Origin: Klebsiella pneumoniae
Lineage (GTDB): Bacteria > Pseudomonadota > Gammaproteobacteria > Pseudomonadales > Pseudohongiellaceae
NCBI GenBank assembly: GCA_945902215.1
Contig: CAMDML010000011.1
Span: 1-54,822 of the forward strand
DNA length: 54,822 nt
Reading direction: 5' to 3'
In this document: positions 17,937 to 26,824 of the stretch, in pieces
How positions within the stretch are numbered: the first letter of the stretch is position 1
Layout of the letters: each line of letters opens with the position of its first letter
Position numbers and translations under genes: made by a program
The notes under the pieces: model-generated
What the model was told of the DNA's origin: nothing
Seen by the model: only the letters and a program-made list of their open reading frames with translations
The model's database searches: none

Positions 17937-20042
17937 TCATTCTGCTGCAGTAATCGCATTCAGCACTTCCTGCCGCAGCGCTTCGACATAGCGATTGGTG
18001 ACGTGTTGCGGATCACGGAAAACAATACTGTCCCGAATGCGTGCCCGGCAATATCCATCAGGGCACAACAGGGAAGTGAAATCCAGCAACCTGACGTTAG
18101 CAAACTGTGCGGTAGCCGCCTGCAAAGCCACCAGCACTTCCGCATCGGGCACCACTGGCACCGGAGCCGCACAGTCAGACAGACGCGCGATGAATTCCGG
18201 CTGCCAGTCCTGGCGGGCAAGGCAACCGGGGCCATCGAAAGGCAATCTTGGTGTTCCACGGATCACGTAGATTTTCCCTGCTGCAGCGGACAATGGCGCC
18301 AGAATCCGCGCTGACCCGTCCCGCCACTGGACACTTGAATAGTCGTAAGTTGCGGCACTCCCCATGAAGATGAGAGCCGGCTTCAATTCAACCAGAAAAT
18401 TCACGGCTGCATCGCGCCACTGGTCACAGACCACATATTCCGCACCTATCCGTGGATAAAACCAGGATTCGTCGACCAAGGGGCATGACGACTTTGTTAC
18501 GACGAGAACTCGCCAGCCAGACTGCGCGTAATAAGGTGCAATAGCCGAAAACCATTGCAGTCCGACACTGTCGCCAAACAGAACTGCGGTGTTTGCGGCC
18601 GCGCTTTCACCAAAACTGCAGACCTTGACTCTGGAGCTGCTGAACCACTCATCGCATCCCAACGAATAAAGCTGAGGCAGATCGGATCGAAGCGCCTGAT
18701 AAGCCACCTGCGTGGGATGCTCCGTCCAGGCAGTCGCCGCAGTCTTCCAGGACTGCCCCAACAACACTCCTCCTGCCATCAGTACCAGCGCTCCTGCCAA
18801 GGTGACCCTGTGTCTGTTACGCAACCATTCACTGTTGCGCACCGGCTTTTCAACCAGAAAATACGCGACGGTGGCCAGCAACAGCGACAAGGCCATCAAA
18901 AACAATTGATACGCGATGTCCCCCTCAGGCCTCAAAACACTGCCCAGCACCAACACAGGCCAGTGCCATAAATACCAGGAATAGGACACTTTGCCGATGA
19001 AACGCATGGGGGCAGCAGCCAGCAACTGACTGAACCCGGATTGCGTCATTACCGCGCCCGAGCCTGCAAAAATCACGAGGGCCGCTCCTGCAGAGGGCAG
19101 CACTGCCCAGCCACCGGGATAACTCATGCGCTCATGCATAAAGAAGGCACTGCCAAGAATCAGAATGGCCCCGGCCCACCCTGCCCATAACTGCACCGGC
19201 TGCGAAAACCCACCCGAAATACCCTCACCAGCGGCTTGTTGCCGAGCCGAATTGACGTGCAAATAGACCAACGCTCCCAGCGCAAACTGCCAACACCGGG
19301 ACGGCATGGCATAAAAAGCCCATAGCGGCGCGTTAGTGGTGAGCAGGATGCAGAGTACAAAACTCGCCAACAATACCAAGGCAAGTCCCATGCGCAGCCT
19401 GGCCTGCTTGGTGTCCGGCGAACCCGGGGTTCCGGTCAAAAGATACAGAAGCAACAGCGGCCACAGTAAATAGAATTGTTCTTCCACTCCCAATGACCAG
19501 GTGTGCAAGTACAGATTGCTTTCACTACCCAAATCAAAATAGCCAAAATCGGCAATACTGAAATGGAAATTACTGAGCCACAGGAAAGCTGAGCCAGCAG
19601 CTTGTGCCTGGGGAATTTGTTCGTAGGGTGCAAGAACGGCGGCCGCAATAATAGAGCCAAACAGCAACATCAAGACCAGCCCGGGAAGCAGCCGCCGGAG
19701 CCTTCTGGCGTAAAACGCAACAAAATTAATCGATCCGCTCGTCCTCAACTCCTGCAAGAGCAGACTGCTTATCAGGTATCCGGACAGCACAAAGAAAATG
19801 TCCACGCCCACAAAGCCGCCCTGAACAAAGGGCAGCCCGGCGTGATCGGCCACTACCCCCACTATTGCCAGGGCACGCAAGCCCTCAATATCGGCACGCC
19901 ATTTGCTTTTATATGCAGAATCTGACGCAGCACCCTGGTCAACAGCCTGGGCCTTCATTCCGGTCTTCCCCCTAGTATCTCCCGCATGGACATCCACGTT
20001 CGGCGCACTGCAAATTTTCGGGTTGATGCTACCATTACCCAT
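17937..20042 (-). CDS. OafA-type O-acyltransferase with C-terminal SGNH domain
   Basis: Inner-membrane acyltransferase 3 protein that adds acyl (often acetyl) groups to surface glycans, 701 aa. The core of about ten membrane helices begins at YKSKWRADIEGLRALAIVG with the catalytic-type H in ADHAG and FFVLSGYLISSLL. The soluble C-terminal part (about 450-700) is an SGNH hydrolase/transferase domain: GDS in AVLFGDSVGLQWFSA and the DxxH pair in RDPQHVTNRY. This two-domain plan is that of Salmonella OafA-like enzymes. ATG 19958 (MKAQAVDQ) is an alternative, shorter start. It is the first gene of the leftward sugar locus, and its promoter should lie in 20043-20104. Confidence 0.9.
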   Translation of the reverse strand: MGNGSINPKICSAPNVDVHAGDTRGKTGMKAQAVDQGAASDSAYKSKWRADIEGLRALAIVGVVADHAGLPFVQGGFVGVDIFFVLSGYLISSLLLQELRTSGSINFVAFYARRLRRLLPGLVLMLLFGSIIAAAVLAPYEQIPQAQAAGSAFLWLSNFHFSIADFGYFDLGSESNLYLHTWSLGVEEQFYLLWPLLLLYLLTGTPGSPDTKQARLRMGLALVLLASFVLCILLTTNAPLWAFYAMPSRCWQFALGALVYLHVNSARQQAAGEGISGGFSQPVQLWAGWAGAILILGSAFFMHERMSYPGGWAVLPSAGAALVIFAGSGAVMTQSGFSQLLAAAPMRFIGKVSYSWYLWHWPVLVLGSVLRPEGDIAYQLFLMALSLLLATVAYFLVEKPVRNSEWLRNRHRVTLAGALVLMAGGVLLGQSWKTAATAWTEHPTQVAYQALRSDLPQLYSLGCDEWFSSSRVKVCSFGESAAANTAVLFGDSVGLQWFSAIAPYYAQSGWRVLVVTKSSCPLVDESWFYPRIGAEYVVCDQWRDAAVNFLVELKPALIFMGSAATYDYSSVQWRDGSARILAPLSAAAGKIYVIRGTPRLPFDGPGCLARQDWQPEFIARLSDCAAPVPVVPDAEVLVALQAATAQFANVRLLDFTSLLCPDGYCRARIRDSIVFRDPQHVTNRYVEALRQEVLNAITAAE

Positions 20043-20104
20043 ACATTATGACAGCGCGACAGGCATTTGCCTGCTCCTGTCAGCTCACAGGATTCCCGGT
20101 ATTC

Positions 20105-20646
20105 ATGATCCCATTCCCGCACAATTTTTCAGCCACTCTGCTCGTCGCAGCTGCGCTCTGCAGTCCCTTGTGTGAGGCCCAGTAGTTTGCCAACCTTGGT
20201 GTGGAAAGCGCCTACATCGACAATCTCACTCGATCGGAACGCAGCAGCGCTGCACGGGGCTCAACAACGTTGACGCCGGGTTAAGTGCCACCTTGGCGCA
20301 AAAATTCGGGATCATCGCGCGCAACGAATTCAATCTCGGCATACATGATGCCTGGCTCGCGCGCGCAGGTGTCACTCTGCAAAACGTTTGACGGACACTT
20401 TCAACCTAAGCAGTGGCCTGCGTTACGAAAAGCATGGCGGAGATCACGCGGGATCCGCTGTTCGGCCCGGTCGCGGTGGCCTATGGCATTCCGGCAAGCA
20501 CGCAGAGTATTGCAGTGGATCTGAACCGGGCTGTGAGGCGCTCGGGTACTCTCTATTTGGGTGTGGAGTACCAGAATACCCATGGCAGGAACGACATCGA
20601 CTATCATGGCGGTCTGATACGTAGTAGTTTCATTCACAGTTTTTGA
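20105..20646 (+). pseudogene. broken outer-membrane beta-barrel protein gene
   Basis: A start at 20105 opens a good signal peptide (MIPFPHNFSATLLVAAALCS, then PLCEA), but an in-frame TAG follows at about 20189. Past it the reading continues as FANLGVESAYIDNLTRSER, then in other frames as TLAQKFGIIARNEFNLGIHD, TFNLSSGLRYEKHGGDHA and SGTLYLGVEYQNTHGRNDID, ending in SFIHSF with a terminal phenylalanine. Alternating strands and the terminal aromatic residue are the marks of an outer-membrane beta-barrel. One stop and at least two frameshifts, plus missing middle sequence (only about 180 codons), show the gene is dead. It stands seven bases before a cupredoxin-like gene, with which an intact copy would be an operon. 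Confidence 0.72.
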
Positions 20647-20653
20647 GACAACG

Positions 20654-21292
20654 ATGAAAAAATGCCTTGCCTTCACCGTACTGGGCCTCGCTGCGCCCGG
20701 CGTCTTCGCCGCCAGCCTCACGCTGACGCTGACCAACCAGGACAACAATCCGGTAGAAGACGCCGTTGTCTACGTGTTGACGGTCGACGCTCAGCATCAG
20801 TCCTCCACGTCGCAGACCATTGAAATGGACCAGATCAACGAGGCGTTCGTCCCGCACGTGCGTGCCACCACGGTAGGCTCGCTGGTCAACTTTCCGAACT
20901 CCGATCACGTGCGTCACCATATTTATTCCTTTTCCGAGGCCAAGACCTTCGAAGTGCCGCTATACAGCGGCGTTCCGGCGGGGCCGACACTATTTGACAA
21001 AGCTGGCCTCGTGACGCTCGGCTGCAACATCCATGACCACATGCTGGGCTATATCCTTGTGCTCGACACACCGTGGTTTGCCGAAGTGCGCGGCGGCACC
21101 GGGCGTATCGACAATCTACCCAGTGGTGAACTCGCAGTGGAAATTTGGCACCCGCGCTTGGCCAACGCAGAAACCATACAGCACACACTGACAGTGGGCG
21201 CCAATGAGGATACAGCGCTGGAGTTGCAGGTCGAGTTGCGCCCGGAACGCATGGTGCGCCGCGCACCGCGCCGCGGCAGCAGCCGTTACTGA
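20654..21292 (+). CDS. Secreted cupredoxin-like protein (methylamine utilization protein type)
   Basis: Small exported protein of 212 aa with an N-terminal signal peptide (cleavage near residue 19-20, VFAA|SL). The fold looks like a cupredoxin: candidate copper ligands lie in NSDHVRHHIYSFS (H85, H88, H89) and LGCNIHDHMLGYI (C124, H127, H129, M130), as in type 1 copper sites. The family is often labelled methylamine utilization protein, but no methylamine genes are nearby and I do not infer that pathway. The C-terminus is basic (RRAPRRGSSR). It follows the broken beta-barrel gene and precedes an adenylate cyclase by about 14 bp, an arrangement suggesting a periplasmic sensing or electron-carrier role. 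Confidence 0.8.
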   Translation: MKKCLAFTVLGLAAPGVFAASLTLTLTNQDNNPVEDAVVYVLTVDAQHQSSTSQTIEMDQINEAFVPHVRATTVGSLVNFPNSDHVRHHIYSFSEAKTFEVPLYSGVPAGPTLFDKAGLVTLGCNIHDHMLGYILVLDTPWFAEVRGGTGRIDNLPSGELAVEIWHPRLANAETIQHTLTVGANEDTALELQVELRPERMVRRAPRRGSSRY

Positions 21293-21306
21293 GCACCCTC
21301 TTGGCC

Positions 21307-23265
21307 ATGCGTGCCTTGTTCCGCTTCAAGCATTTTCAATCACGCCTTCTGGTGTTCTTTCTGGTGCCCTTGCTGGCTGTGCTGGCTGCGGTGTACCTGG
21401 CCGTCACCAGCGCCAATACCCGCAATGCACTCGCAATCATTACTGATGATCTCGAACTCGGCGCGAAAAATTTTTTAGAAACGCTGGCGTTGCGCAATGA
21501 CACGCTGGCGATCGCTGGCGATGCCCTGTCCTACGATTACGCAATCAAGGAGGCCTACGCAACCGAAGATCCTGCTACGATCTTGTCGGCAATGGTGAAT
21601 TTGTATGACCGGCTTGGGCTGGCCGATTTCATCGTCATGGTGGATGACGAAACCAGCATGATCGCCGCCGATACCTTGCGGCCTGAACTGGTTGGCACGG
21701 CGCCCGAATGGTTGCCGCTGATTGAACAAGCGCGCGCATTGGACCAACGTGGAGAATTTCCTGAAGCTGCCGATGTCGTGATCGTTGACGGCCGTCCTTA
21801 CCATCTGACCATAATTCCGTTTTTCAGTCCGGTCATCGTAGCCTGGGTCGGACTAGGCTTCGAAATCAATCAGGCTTTCACCCAAACCTTCGCTGATTCC
21901 GTAGCTACCGAAGTCTCGGTACTGTTCAAGGATACGGTCGGAAACTGGCAGAGCAATGGCTCCACCCTGGAGGAGTCCGTGCAGCAGCAACTGGTTGTGG
22001 AGTTTGCCGGGCTGATCGCGGAAACGGGCAGCACCATCCAGAGCCTCTCGGGTGAAGAGTTTGTCACGCTGGCCAGGCCCATCAGCGCTGATGGCAGCTC
22101 GGTGCACGTGGTATTGCAACGCTCACTGACCAAGCAGCTTGCGCCCTTCGAAGCCCTCCGCCAGGTATTGTTCACGATCTTTGCCCTAGGCCTCGTGGTG
22201 TTGGTGATAGGAGTACTTGCGATTTCGCGCAAGGTCACCCGTCCCGTATTACAACTCGCGGGCCAGGCACGCCGCATTGAGGGTGGCGACTATGACCAGA
22301 CCGTGAATATTCCACTGCAGGATGAGATTGGCGCTCTGGCCCAGGCCTTCAATGGCATGGCTTCAGGGCTCGCCGAAAAGGAGAGAGTACGTAACTTGCT
22401 CGGCAAGGTTGTGTCGCCGGAAGTGGCCAGCGAACTGTTGCGCGGGGACATCGAACTCGGTGGCGAGGAACGCGAAGTCACCGTGCTGTTCTGCGACGTG
22501 CGCGGCTTCACATCACTGTGCGAAGGGCAGGCGCCCCGGCAGATTCTGAGTCTGTTGAACGAGTATTTCTCGGTAATCACCGGCGTCATCGAAACCAACG
22601 GCGGCGTAGTCGACAAATACATTGGCGATGCAGTGATGGTGCTGTTCGGCGCGCCGGCAACGCAGACGGATGCCCCCTCCCATGCTATCCGTGCGGCGCT
22701 CGGCATGCTGCAGGCGCTGTCCGGCGTAAACGCAAGTTTCACAGCCCGCGGTTTGAAGCCGATAGCAATCGGCATCGGCATCAACACCGACAAGGTCGTA
22801 GCGGGCAACATGGGCTCACAATCAAGGCTGAACTACACAGTAATCGGCGACGGCGTAAACCTGGCGTCGCGCCTGGAAGGACTGACCAAGCGCTACGGTG
22901 CCGCCATCATCGTCAGCGAACAGTGCGCACTGGCCGCGCCGGGGTTCATCTATCGGGAGCTCGACCGCGTACGGGTAAAAGGCAAGCAGGAGCCGGTGCG
23001 TATCTTTGAACCCTTGTATGCAACAGACGCCGCTCCGGTGGCACTGAAGGAGGAGCTCGAACACTTTCAGGCCTTTCTGCACGCGTATGGTGAGGGGCGT
23101 TTTGCCGCCGCTCTCGCGCTATTGGACGCCTGTGAAACCGCCTCTCTCCTTGCTGCGCTGCCCGGTACCACCGTACTGACAACACTCTACCGCGACCGCT
23201 TGCATGCATTGCTGCAGAACCCGCCACCCCACTGGGACGGCGTGCATACCTTCGACGAAAAATGA
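21307..23265 (+). CDS. Membrane adenylate cyclase with periplasmic sensor and HAMP domain
   Basis: Class III nucleotide cyclase, 652 aa from the ATG at 21307 (a TTG two codons upstream is an alternative). Order of parts: membrane helix (about 15-34), periplasmic Cache-like sensor (about 35-280), second helix (about 285-306), HAMP linker (about 307-360) and catalytic domain (about 388-565). Metal-binding aspartates are in LFCDVRGFTS and YIGDAVMVLFG. The lysine in VDKYIGD and the aspartate in NYTVIGDGVNLASRL are the residues that select ATP over GTP, so cAMP is the expected product. It follows the cupredoxin gene closely. A ligand or redox state in the periplasm may set cAMP level; this is inference. 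Confidence 0.88.
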   Translation: MRALFRFKHFQSRLLVFFLVPLLAVLAAVYLAVTSANTRNALAIITDDLELGAKNFLETLALRNDTLAIAGDALSYDYAIKEAYATEDPATILSAMVNLYDRLGLADFIVMVDDETSMIAADTLRPELVGTAPEWLPLIEQARALDQRGEFPEAADVVIVDGRPYHLTIIPFFSPVIVAWVGLGFEINQAFTQTFADSVATEVSVLFKDTVGNWQSNGSTLEESVQQQLVVEFAGLIAETGSTIQSLSGEEFVTLARPISADGSSVHVVLQRSLTKQLAPFEALRQVLFTIFALGLVVLVIGVLAISRKVTRPVLQLAGQARRIEGGDYDQTVNIPLQDEIGALAQAFNGMASGLAEKERVRNLLGKVVSPEVASELLRGDIELGGEEREVTVLFCDVRGFTSLCEGQAPRQILSLLNEYFSVITGVIETNGGVVDKYIGDAVMVLFGAPATQTDAPSHAIRAALGMLQALSGVNASFTARGLKPIAIGIGINTDKVVAGNMGSQSRLNYTVIGDGVNLASRLEGLTKRYGAAIIVSEQCALAAPGFIYRELDRVRVKGKQEPVRIFEPLYATDAAPVALKEELEHFQAFLHAYGEGRFAAALALLDACETASLLAALPGTTVLTTLYRDRLHALLQNPPPHWDGVHTFDEK

Positions 23266-23349
23266 TGGCCCTTCACCTGTATTTTCCTTGAATAACAAAA
23301 CGATAACGGTCATTTGAGCTTGTTCCGCCGCTTCACGTATAGTGCGGCC

Positions 23350-24414
23350 ATGACCAGCAAATTCATCCACTGCGACTGCGACTGTTTCTATGCCGCAATC
23401 GAAATGCGCGACGACCCCGCCCTGCGCGGCTTGCCGGTTGCGGTCGGCGGCGCGCAAGACCGGCGCGGGGTGGTCGCTACCTGCAATTACGAAGCGCGCC
23501 AGTACGGCGTGCATTCGGCAATGGCGTCTTCAACAGCCCTGCGCTTATGTCGCGATCTGATCATCATTCCACCCAACATGGAAAAATACGTGGTCGCGTC
23601 GCAGGAAGTTGGCGAAATCTTCCGCGCCTACACCGACCTCATCGAACCGTTGTCGCTGGACGAGGCCTTTCTTGACGTCACCGAGAGCACAGCATGCAAG
23701 GGCAGCGCATCACTCATGGCGCGTGAGATCCGGCAACGCGTACGCGCCGAAGTCGGTATCACACTCTCGGCCGGTATTGCGCCCAACAAGTTTCTCGCAA
23801 AGGTTGCCAGCGAGTGGAACAAGCCGGATGGTCAGTTCGTTGTCACCCCCGCCATGGTGCCGGAGTTCGTGCGCAAGCTACCGGTGAAACACATTCATGG
23901 CGTGGGCAAAGTGACTGCAAGAAAGATGCAGTTGCTTGGCATCGACACCTGTGGCGACATGCAGCAGTACAGCCAGCCGCAACTGTTGGAGATGTTTGGC
24001 TCCTTCGGCGAACGTCTTTACGAGCTGTGCCGCGGCGAGGACGAACGCAAGATCCAGACAGGGCAGGCACGCAAGTCCATCAGCGTCGAGCAGACTTTCG
24101 CTGAAGATCTCGTCACTGTGGACCAGTGTCTCGCCATGCTGCCGGAACTGTTCGCTGACTTGCAGCAGCGTATCGACAACACTCGCCACGAAGTTGCGGT
24201 CGGCAAACAGTTTGTCAAACTAAAATTCAATGATTTCGTGTCGACCACAGTGGAGCATGTCGCCTTTGCGCCAGACCTCGACGGTTATCGCAAGCTGTGC
24301 CGTACCGGTTTTGAGCGCGGCAACAAACCCGTGCGCCTGCTCGGCCTTGGTGTGCGCGTGCGCGGCGGCTCCGTATACACGCAACTCGAATTACCGCTGG
24401 CCCACAGCGCCTGA
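23350..24414 (+). CDS. dinB: DNA polymerase IV (Y family)
   Basis: Translesion DNA polymerase lacking proofreading. The palm motif at the N-terminus reads IHCDCDCFYAAIEMRDDPALR with both metal aspartates; SLDEAFLDV carries the catalytic D-E pair. GVHSAMASSTALRLC, SAGIAPNKFLAKVAS, GVGKVTARKM (helix-hairpin-helix) and the little-finger domain follow. 354 aa, normal for DinB. The ATG at 23350 gives the family start; a TTG at 23314 is less likely. The last residues do not show a clear beta-clamp motif (QLELPLAHSA). No convincing LexA box was seen upstream. Confidence 0.94.
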   Translation: MTSKFIHCDCDCFYAAIEMRDDPALRGLPVAVGGAQDRRGVVATCNYEARQYGVHSAMASSTALRLCRDLIIIPPNMEKYVVASQEVGEIFRAYTDLIEPLSLDEAFLDVTESTACKGSASLMAREIRQRVRAEVGITLSAGIAPNKFLAKVASEWNKPDGQFVVTPAMVPEFVRKLPVKHIHGVGKVTARKMQLLGIDTCGDMQQYSQPQLLEMFGSFGERLYELCRGEDERKIQTGQARKSISVEQTFAEDLVTVDQCLAMLPELFADLQQRIDNTRHEVAVGKQFVKLKFNDFVSTTVEHVAFAPDLDGYRKLCRTGFERGNKPVRLLGLGVRVRGGSVYTQLELPLAHSA

Positions 24415-24450
24415 GCCTTTCGAAGAAACCTTTTACCAGAAACCACAACA

Positions 24451-25026
24451 ATGTCCCGATACCGCCCACCGTCTGCACCCCTTGCACCCTACATCACCCC
24501 AGAAGGGGAATTGGCTTTGAAGGATGAATTGCATTACCTGTGGAAAATCGAGCGACCAAAAGTCACCCAGTCAGTTTCCGAAGCCGCCGCACAGGGCGAC
24601 CGCTCGGAAAATGCTGAATACATCTATGGCAAGAAACGGCTCCGGGAAATTGACAGCCGCGTCCGCTATTTGCGTAAACGGCTGGAAACAATGATAGTCG
24701 TGCGCGAGCTGCCCACCGACCGCAGCAAGATTTATTTCGGTGCCTGGGTGGAATTGCTGGACGCCACGGACAACACCGTGCGCTACCGCCTCGTGGGACC
24801 TGACGAGATCAATCCTGCGTGCAACTACATCAGTGTGGATTCGGTGTTGGCGAAAGCCTTGCTTGGCAAAACCCTGGATGCAGAAGTGAGCGTGCAAACG
24901 CCCTCTGGCCCGCATAGTTACGTTGTCACCGACATCGAGTATCCAGCGCCACCAGCAGCGCCCTTGAAGACAGCTGCGTCCGTGATGGCGGCTACATCCG
25001 CGCAAGCGGCTAAAAGAGGCAGCTGA
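24451..25026 (+). CDS. greB: Transcription elongation factor GreB
   Basis: Binds the secondary channel of RNA polymerase and stimulates cleavage of backtracked RNA. The coiled coil carries the acidic tip and GreB hallmark ELHYLWKIERPKVTQSVSEA, GDRSENAEYIYGKKRLREID. The FKBP-like C-domain follows with YFGAWVELLD and YISVDSVLAKALLGKTLDAE. At 191 aa it is about 30 residues longer than E. coli GreB: roughly 12 extra at the N-terminus and a 25-residue Ala/Pro-rich tail. The next gene begins one base after its stop. Confidence 0.93.
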   Translation: MSRYRPPSAPLAPYITPEGELALKDELHYLWKIERPKVTQSVSEAAAQGDRSENAEYIYGKKRLREIDSRVRYLRKRLETMIVVRELPTDRSKIYFGAWVELLDATDNTVRYRLVGPDEINPACNYISVDSVLAKALLGKTLDAEVSVQTPSGPHSYVVTDIEYPAPPAAPLKTAASVMAATSAQAAKRGS

Positions 25027-25027
25027 G

Positions 25028-26017
25028 GTGCACCACGTCACCATCGTCGGCTTCCGCAAAACGCTCGGCACCAGCATCACCATTCCAATGGAGATGCTCA
25101 ATGCAGCCGACCTGATCAACCGCATCAAGGGTCCGGGCTACCGCAAGCTGCACATGCAGTTGGTGAGTCCGGACGGCGGCAACATCGTGCTCAACGCCGG
25201 CCTCGAACTCGTATGCAATACGCCATTGTCGGTGGTCGCCAATACGGATCTCGTGATCGTGCCGGCGCTGTGGGGCAATCCGCGCGGCATCATCAAGCAA
25301 TACCCGGAACTGCTGGCCTGGCTCCAGCACCATCATCAGCAAGGGGCCCTGATCTGCGCGGTCGGCACCGGCAGCTTCTTTCTGGCGCAAGCCGGCCTGC
25401 TCAAACACAAAGTGGCGACCACGCACTGGTACTACTTCGATGCGTTTTCTGCGCTCTATCCCGACGTGCAGCTGCAGCGCGATCGCTTCATCACACGGGC
25501 CGGCAACCTGTACTGCGCAGGCAGTGTCAATTCAGTGCGCGATGTGATGCTGCATTTCATCGAAGAGGCCTCCGGTGCCGACGTTGCCAATCAGGTGTCA
25601 CGCCATTTTACCCATGAGATCAAACGCTCCTACACTTCGACGTTTCTGAAAAGCACGCCGCAGAATTATCACGAAGACGAAGTCATTGTAGAAATTCAGG
25701 ACTGGATGCACAGCCAGTACCACACCCAAATCCGGCTTGAAGACATGGCGGAGAAATTCGACATCAGCGTACGCTCACTGAACCGCCGTTTCCGCCAAGC
25801 CACCGGCAAAACCCCAGTGCAGTACCTGCAACAGATCCGGCTCGACAACGCCAAGGAACTGCTGCGCGCCAGCAATCTGCCTATAGCCGAAGTGGCCTTC
25901 AACAGTGGCTACCCTGATTGCAGCTATTTTTCTGCACAGTTCAGGAAAGCCATCTCGCTCAGCCCCAAGGCTTACCGCGATCTGGTGCGGCGCAAACTCT
26001 TCACAGTGAATTCTTAG
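25028..26017 (+). CDS. GlxA-type AraC-family regulator (DJ-1/PfpI-like sensor)
   Basis: Transcription regulator of 329 aa. Residues 1-about 195 resemble the DJ-1/PfpI fold (VTIVGFRKTLGTSITIPMEML, ICAVGTGSFFLAQAGLL, VATTHWYYFDAF). Residues about 225-325 are an AraC/XylS double helix-turn-helix (LEDMAEKFDISVRSLNRRFRQ, IAEVAFNSGYPDCSYFSAQF). The start is GTG, one base after the greB stop, so it is likely translationally coupled. Ligand and targets are unknown; this class often controls catabolism of nitrogenous small molecules. It converges on the HPF-type gene. Confidence 0.88.
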   Translation: MHHVTIVGFRKTLGTSITIPMEMLNAADLINRIKGPGYRKLHMQLVSPDGGNIVLNAGLELVCNTPLSVVANTDLVIVPALWGNPRGIIKQYPELLAWLQHHHQQGALICAVGTGSFFLAQAGLLKHKVATTHWYYFDAFSALYPDVQLQRDRFITRAGNLYCAGSVNSVRDVMLHFIEEASGADVANQVSRHFTHEIKRSYTSTFLKSTPQNYHEDEVIVEIQDWMHSQYHTQIRLEDMAEKFDISVRSLNRRFRQATGKTPVQYLQQIRLDNAKELLRASNLPIAEVAFNSGYPDCSYFSAQFRKAISLSPKAYRDLVRRKLFTVNS

Positions 26018-26059
26018 CTTGCCACACAGAAGCTGCAGCGAAGGCGGGCCGCAAGTCCG

Positions 26060-26091
26060 GCAGGGCTGATGCAGTTTCTCATCGGCCCTGC
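26060..26091. terminator. strong hairpin between convergent genes
   Basis: A 12-bp stem (26060-26071 with 26080-26091, one G-T pair) closes an 8-nt loop. It lies 43 bp past the GlxA-type stop and 35 bp before the end of the HPF gene. There is no U-run on either side, so it is not a classic intrinsic terminator; it may protect RNA 3' ends or stop transcription with other help. Confidence 0.45.
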
Positions 26092-26125
26092 GCTGTTGCG
26101 GTTTATGGGAAAGTACAGAGAGGAA

Positions 26126-26524
26126 TCACGGATTGGCGGACTCACCAACAGTCAGTACTGACAGGGTGTCGCCAAGTTTCTTCGGAACCTTGGTCATGCG
26201 GCGCCTTTGTTTGCCGTAGACCGACTTCAAGCGCCGTTCTATGGCGTTGAACGCATCACGGATGGCAACGTAGATATCTTCGTGGGAATGATTGTCGTGC
26301 TGATCGTGGGTAACCACGATGTCATGGTTCGGAATCAAGGCTTCAACACCTACGTGATAGACCTTGCCTTTGTGATGATTGTTGTGCGGTGTTTCGAGAG
26401 TTACTTTAAGGCTCTGGATTTCGTCGCAGTAGCGCCCGAGTTTTTCCAGTCTTTTGTGAACGGCTTCTTCAACCGCAGGGGAATGATCGATGTTGCGAAA
26501 AACTACCTGAGTATCACTAATCAT
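26126..26524 (-). CDS. Ribosome hibernation factor, HPF/RaiA family
   Basis: Small protein that binds the 30S decoding centre and silences or dimerises idle ribosomes. 132 aa with the beta-alpha-beta-beta-beta-alpha plan: FRNIDHSPAVEEAVHKRLEK, VTLETPHNNHHKGKVYHVGV, DIYVAIRDAFNAIERRLKSV. The C-terminus (QRRRMTKVPKKLGD) is basic. A perfect AGGAGG at 26532-26537, seven bases before the ATG, suggests strong translation. It stands alone, not in the usual rpoN cluster, so it may be a second paralogue of the family. Confidence 0.85.
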   Translation of the reverse strand: MISDTQVVFRNIDHSPAVEEAVHKRLEKLGRYCDEIQSLKVTLETPHNNHHKGKVYHVGVEALIPNHDIVVTHDQHDNHSHEDIYVAIRDAFNAIERRLKSVYGKQRRRMTKVPKKLGDTLSVLTVGESANP

Positions 26525-26796
26525 AGATGCGCCTCCTGTACGCTTGCTCTTTAATTAGGAACTACTTGTTTGGACTACTTCTACCGCAACAAGTTTCGTT
26601 GCCTTAAGATAAAATAAGAACCAAATATTCATCCTGAAACTTTCTTGTCCTTGCAGCCCGATACTACTCCGCGAGTCATAACTGTCAATTTTTTTCAGCC
26701 CGATGTTTGGTGGCCCACAAATAAATCCGCCACACCACAGAAACCACTTGTCAGCCCCTAATCAGAGTGCTTGAATATTCCATCTTTTTTGCAGTA

Positions 26797-26812
26797 CCCC
26801 CCCCCTTTTTTT
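26797..26812. repeat. homopolymer tract C9T7
   Basis: Nine C followed directly by seven T, 13 bp past the end of the VanY-like gene. The rest of 26538-26824 is AT-rich and holds the HPF promoter region; I see no gene in it. The tract could slip during replication or be a sequencing weak point. Confidence 0.8.
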
Positions 26813-26824
26813 CCCCGCTCCACC

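Noticed and set aside
20413-20646. Short independent gene of 77 codons before the cupredoxin gene
   Set aside because: It is the last strands of the broken beta-barrel protein and not a separate gene.
23290-23349. LexA box upstream of dinB
   Set aside because: A CTGT half-site is present, but no ACAG half-site at the right distance.
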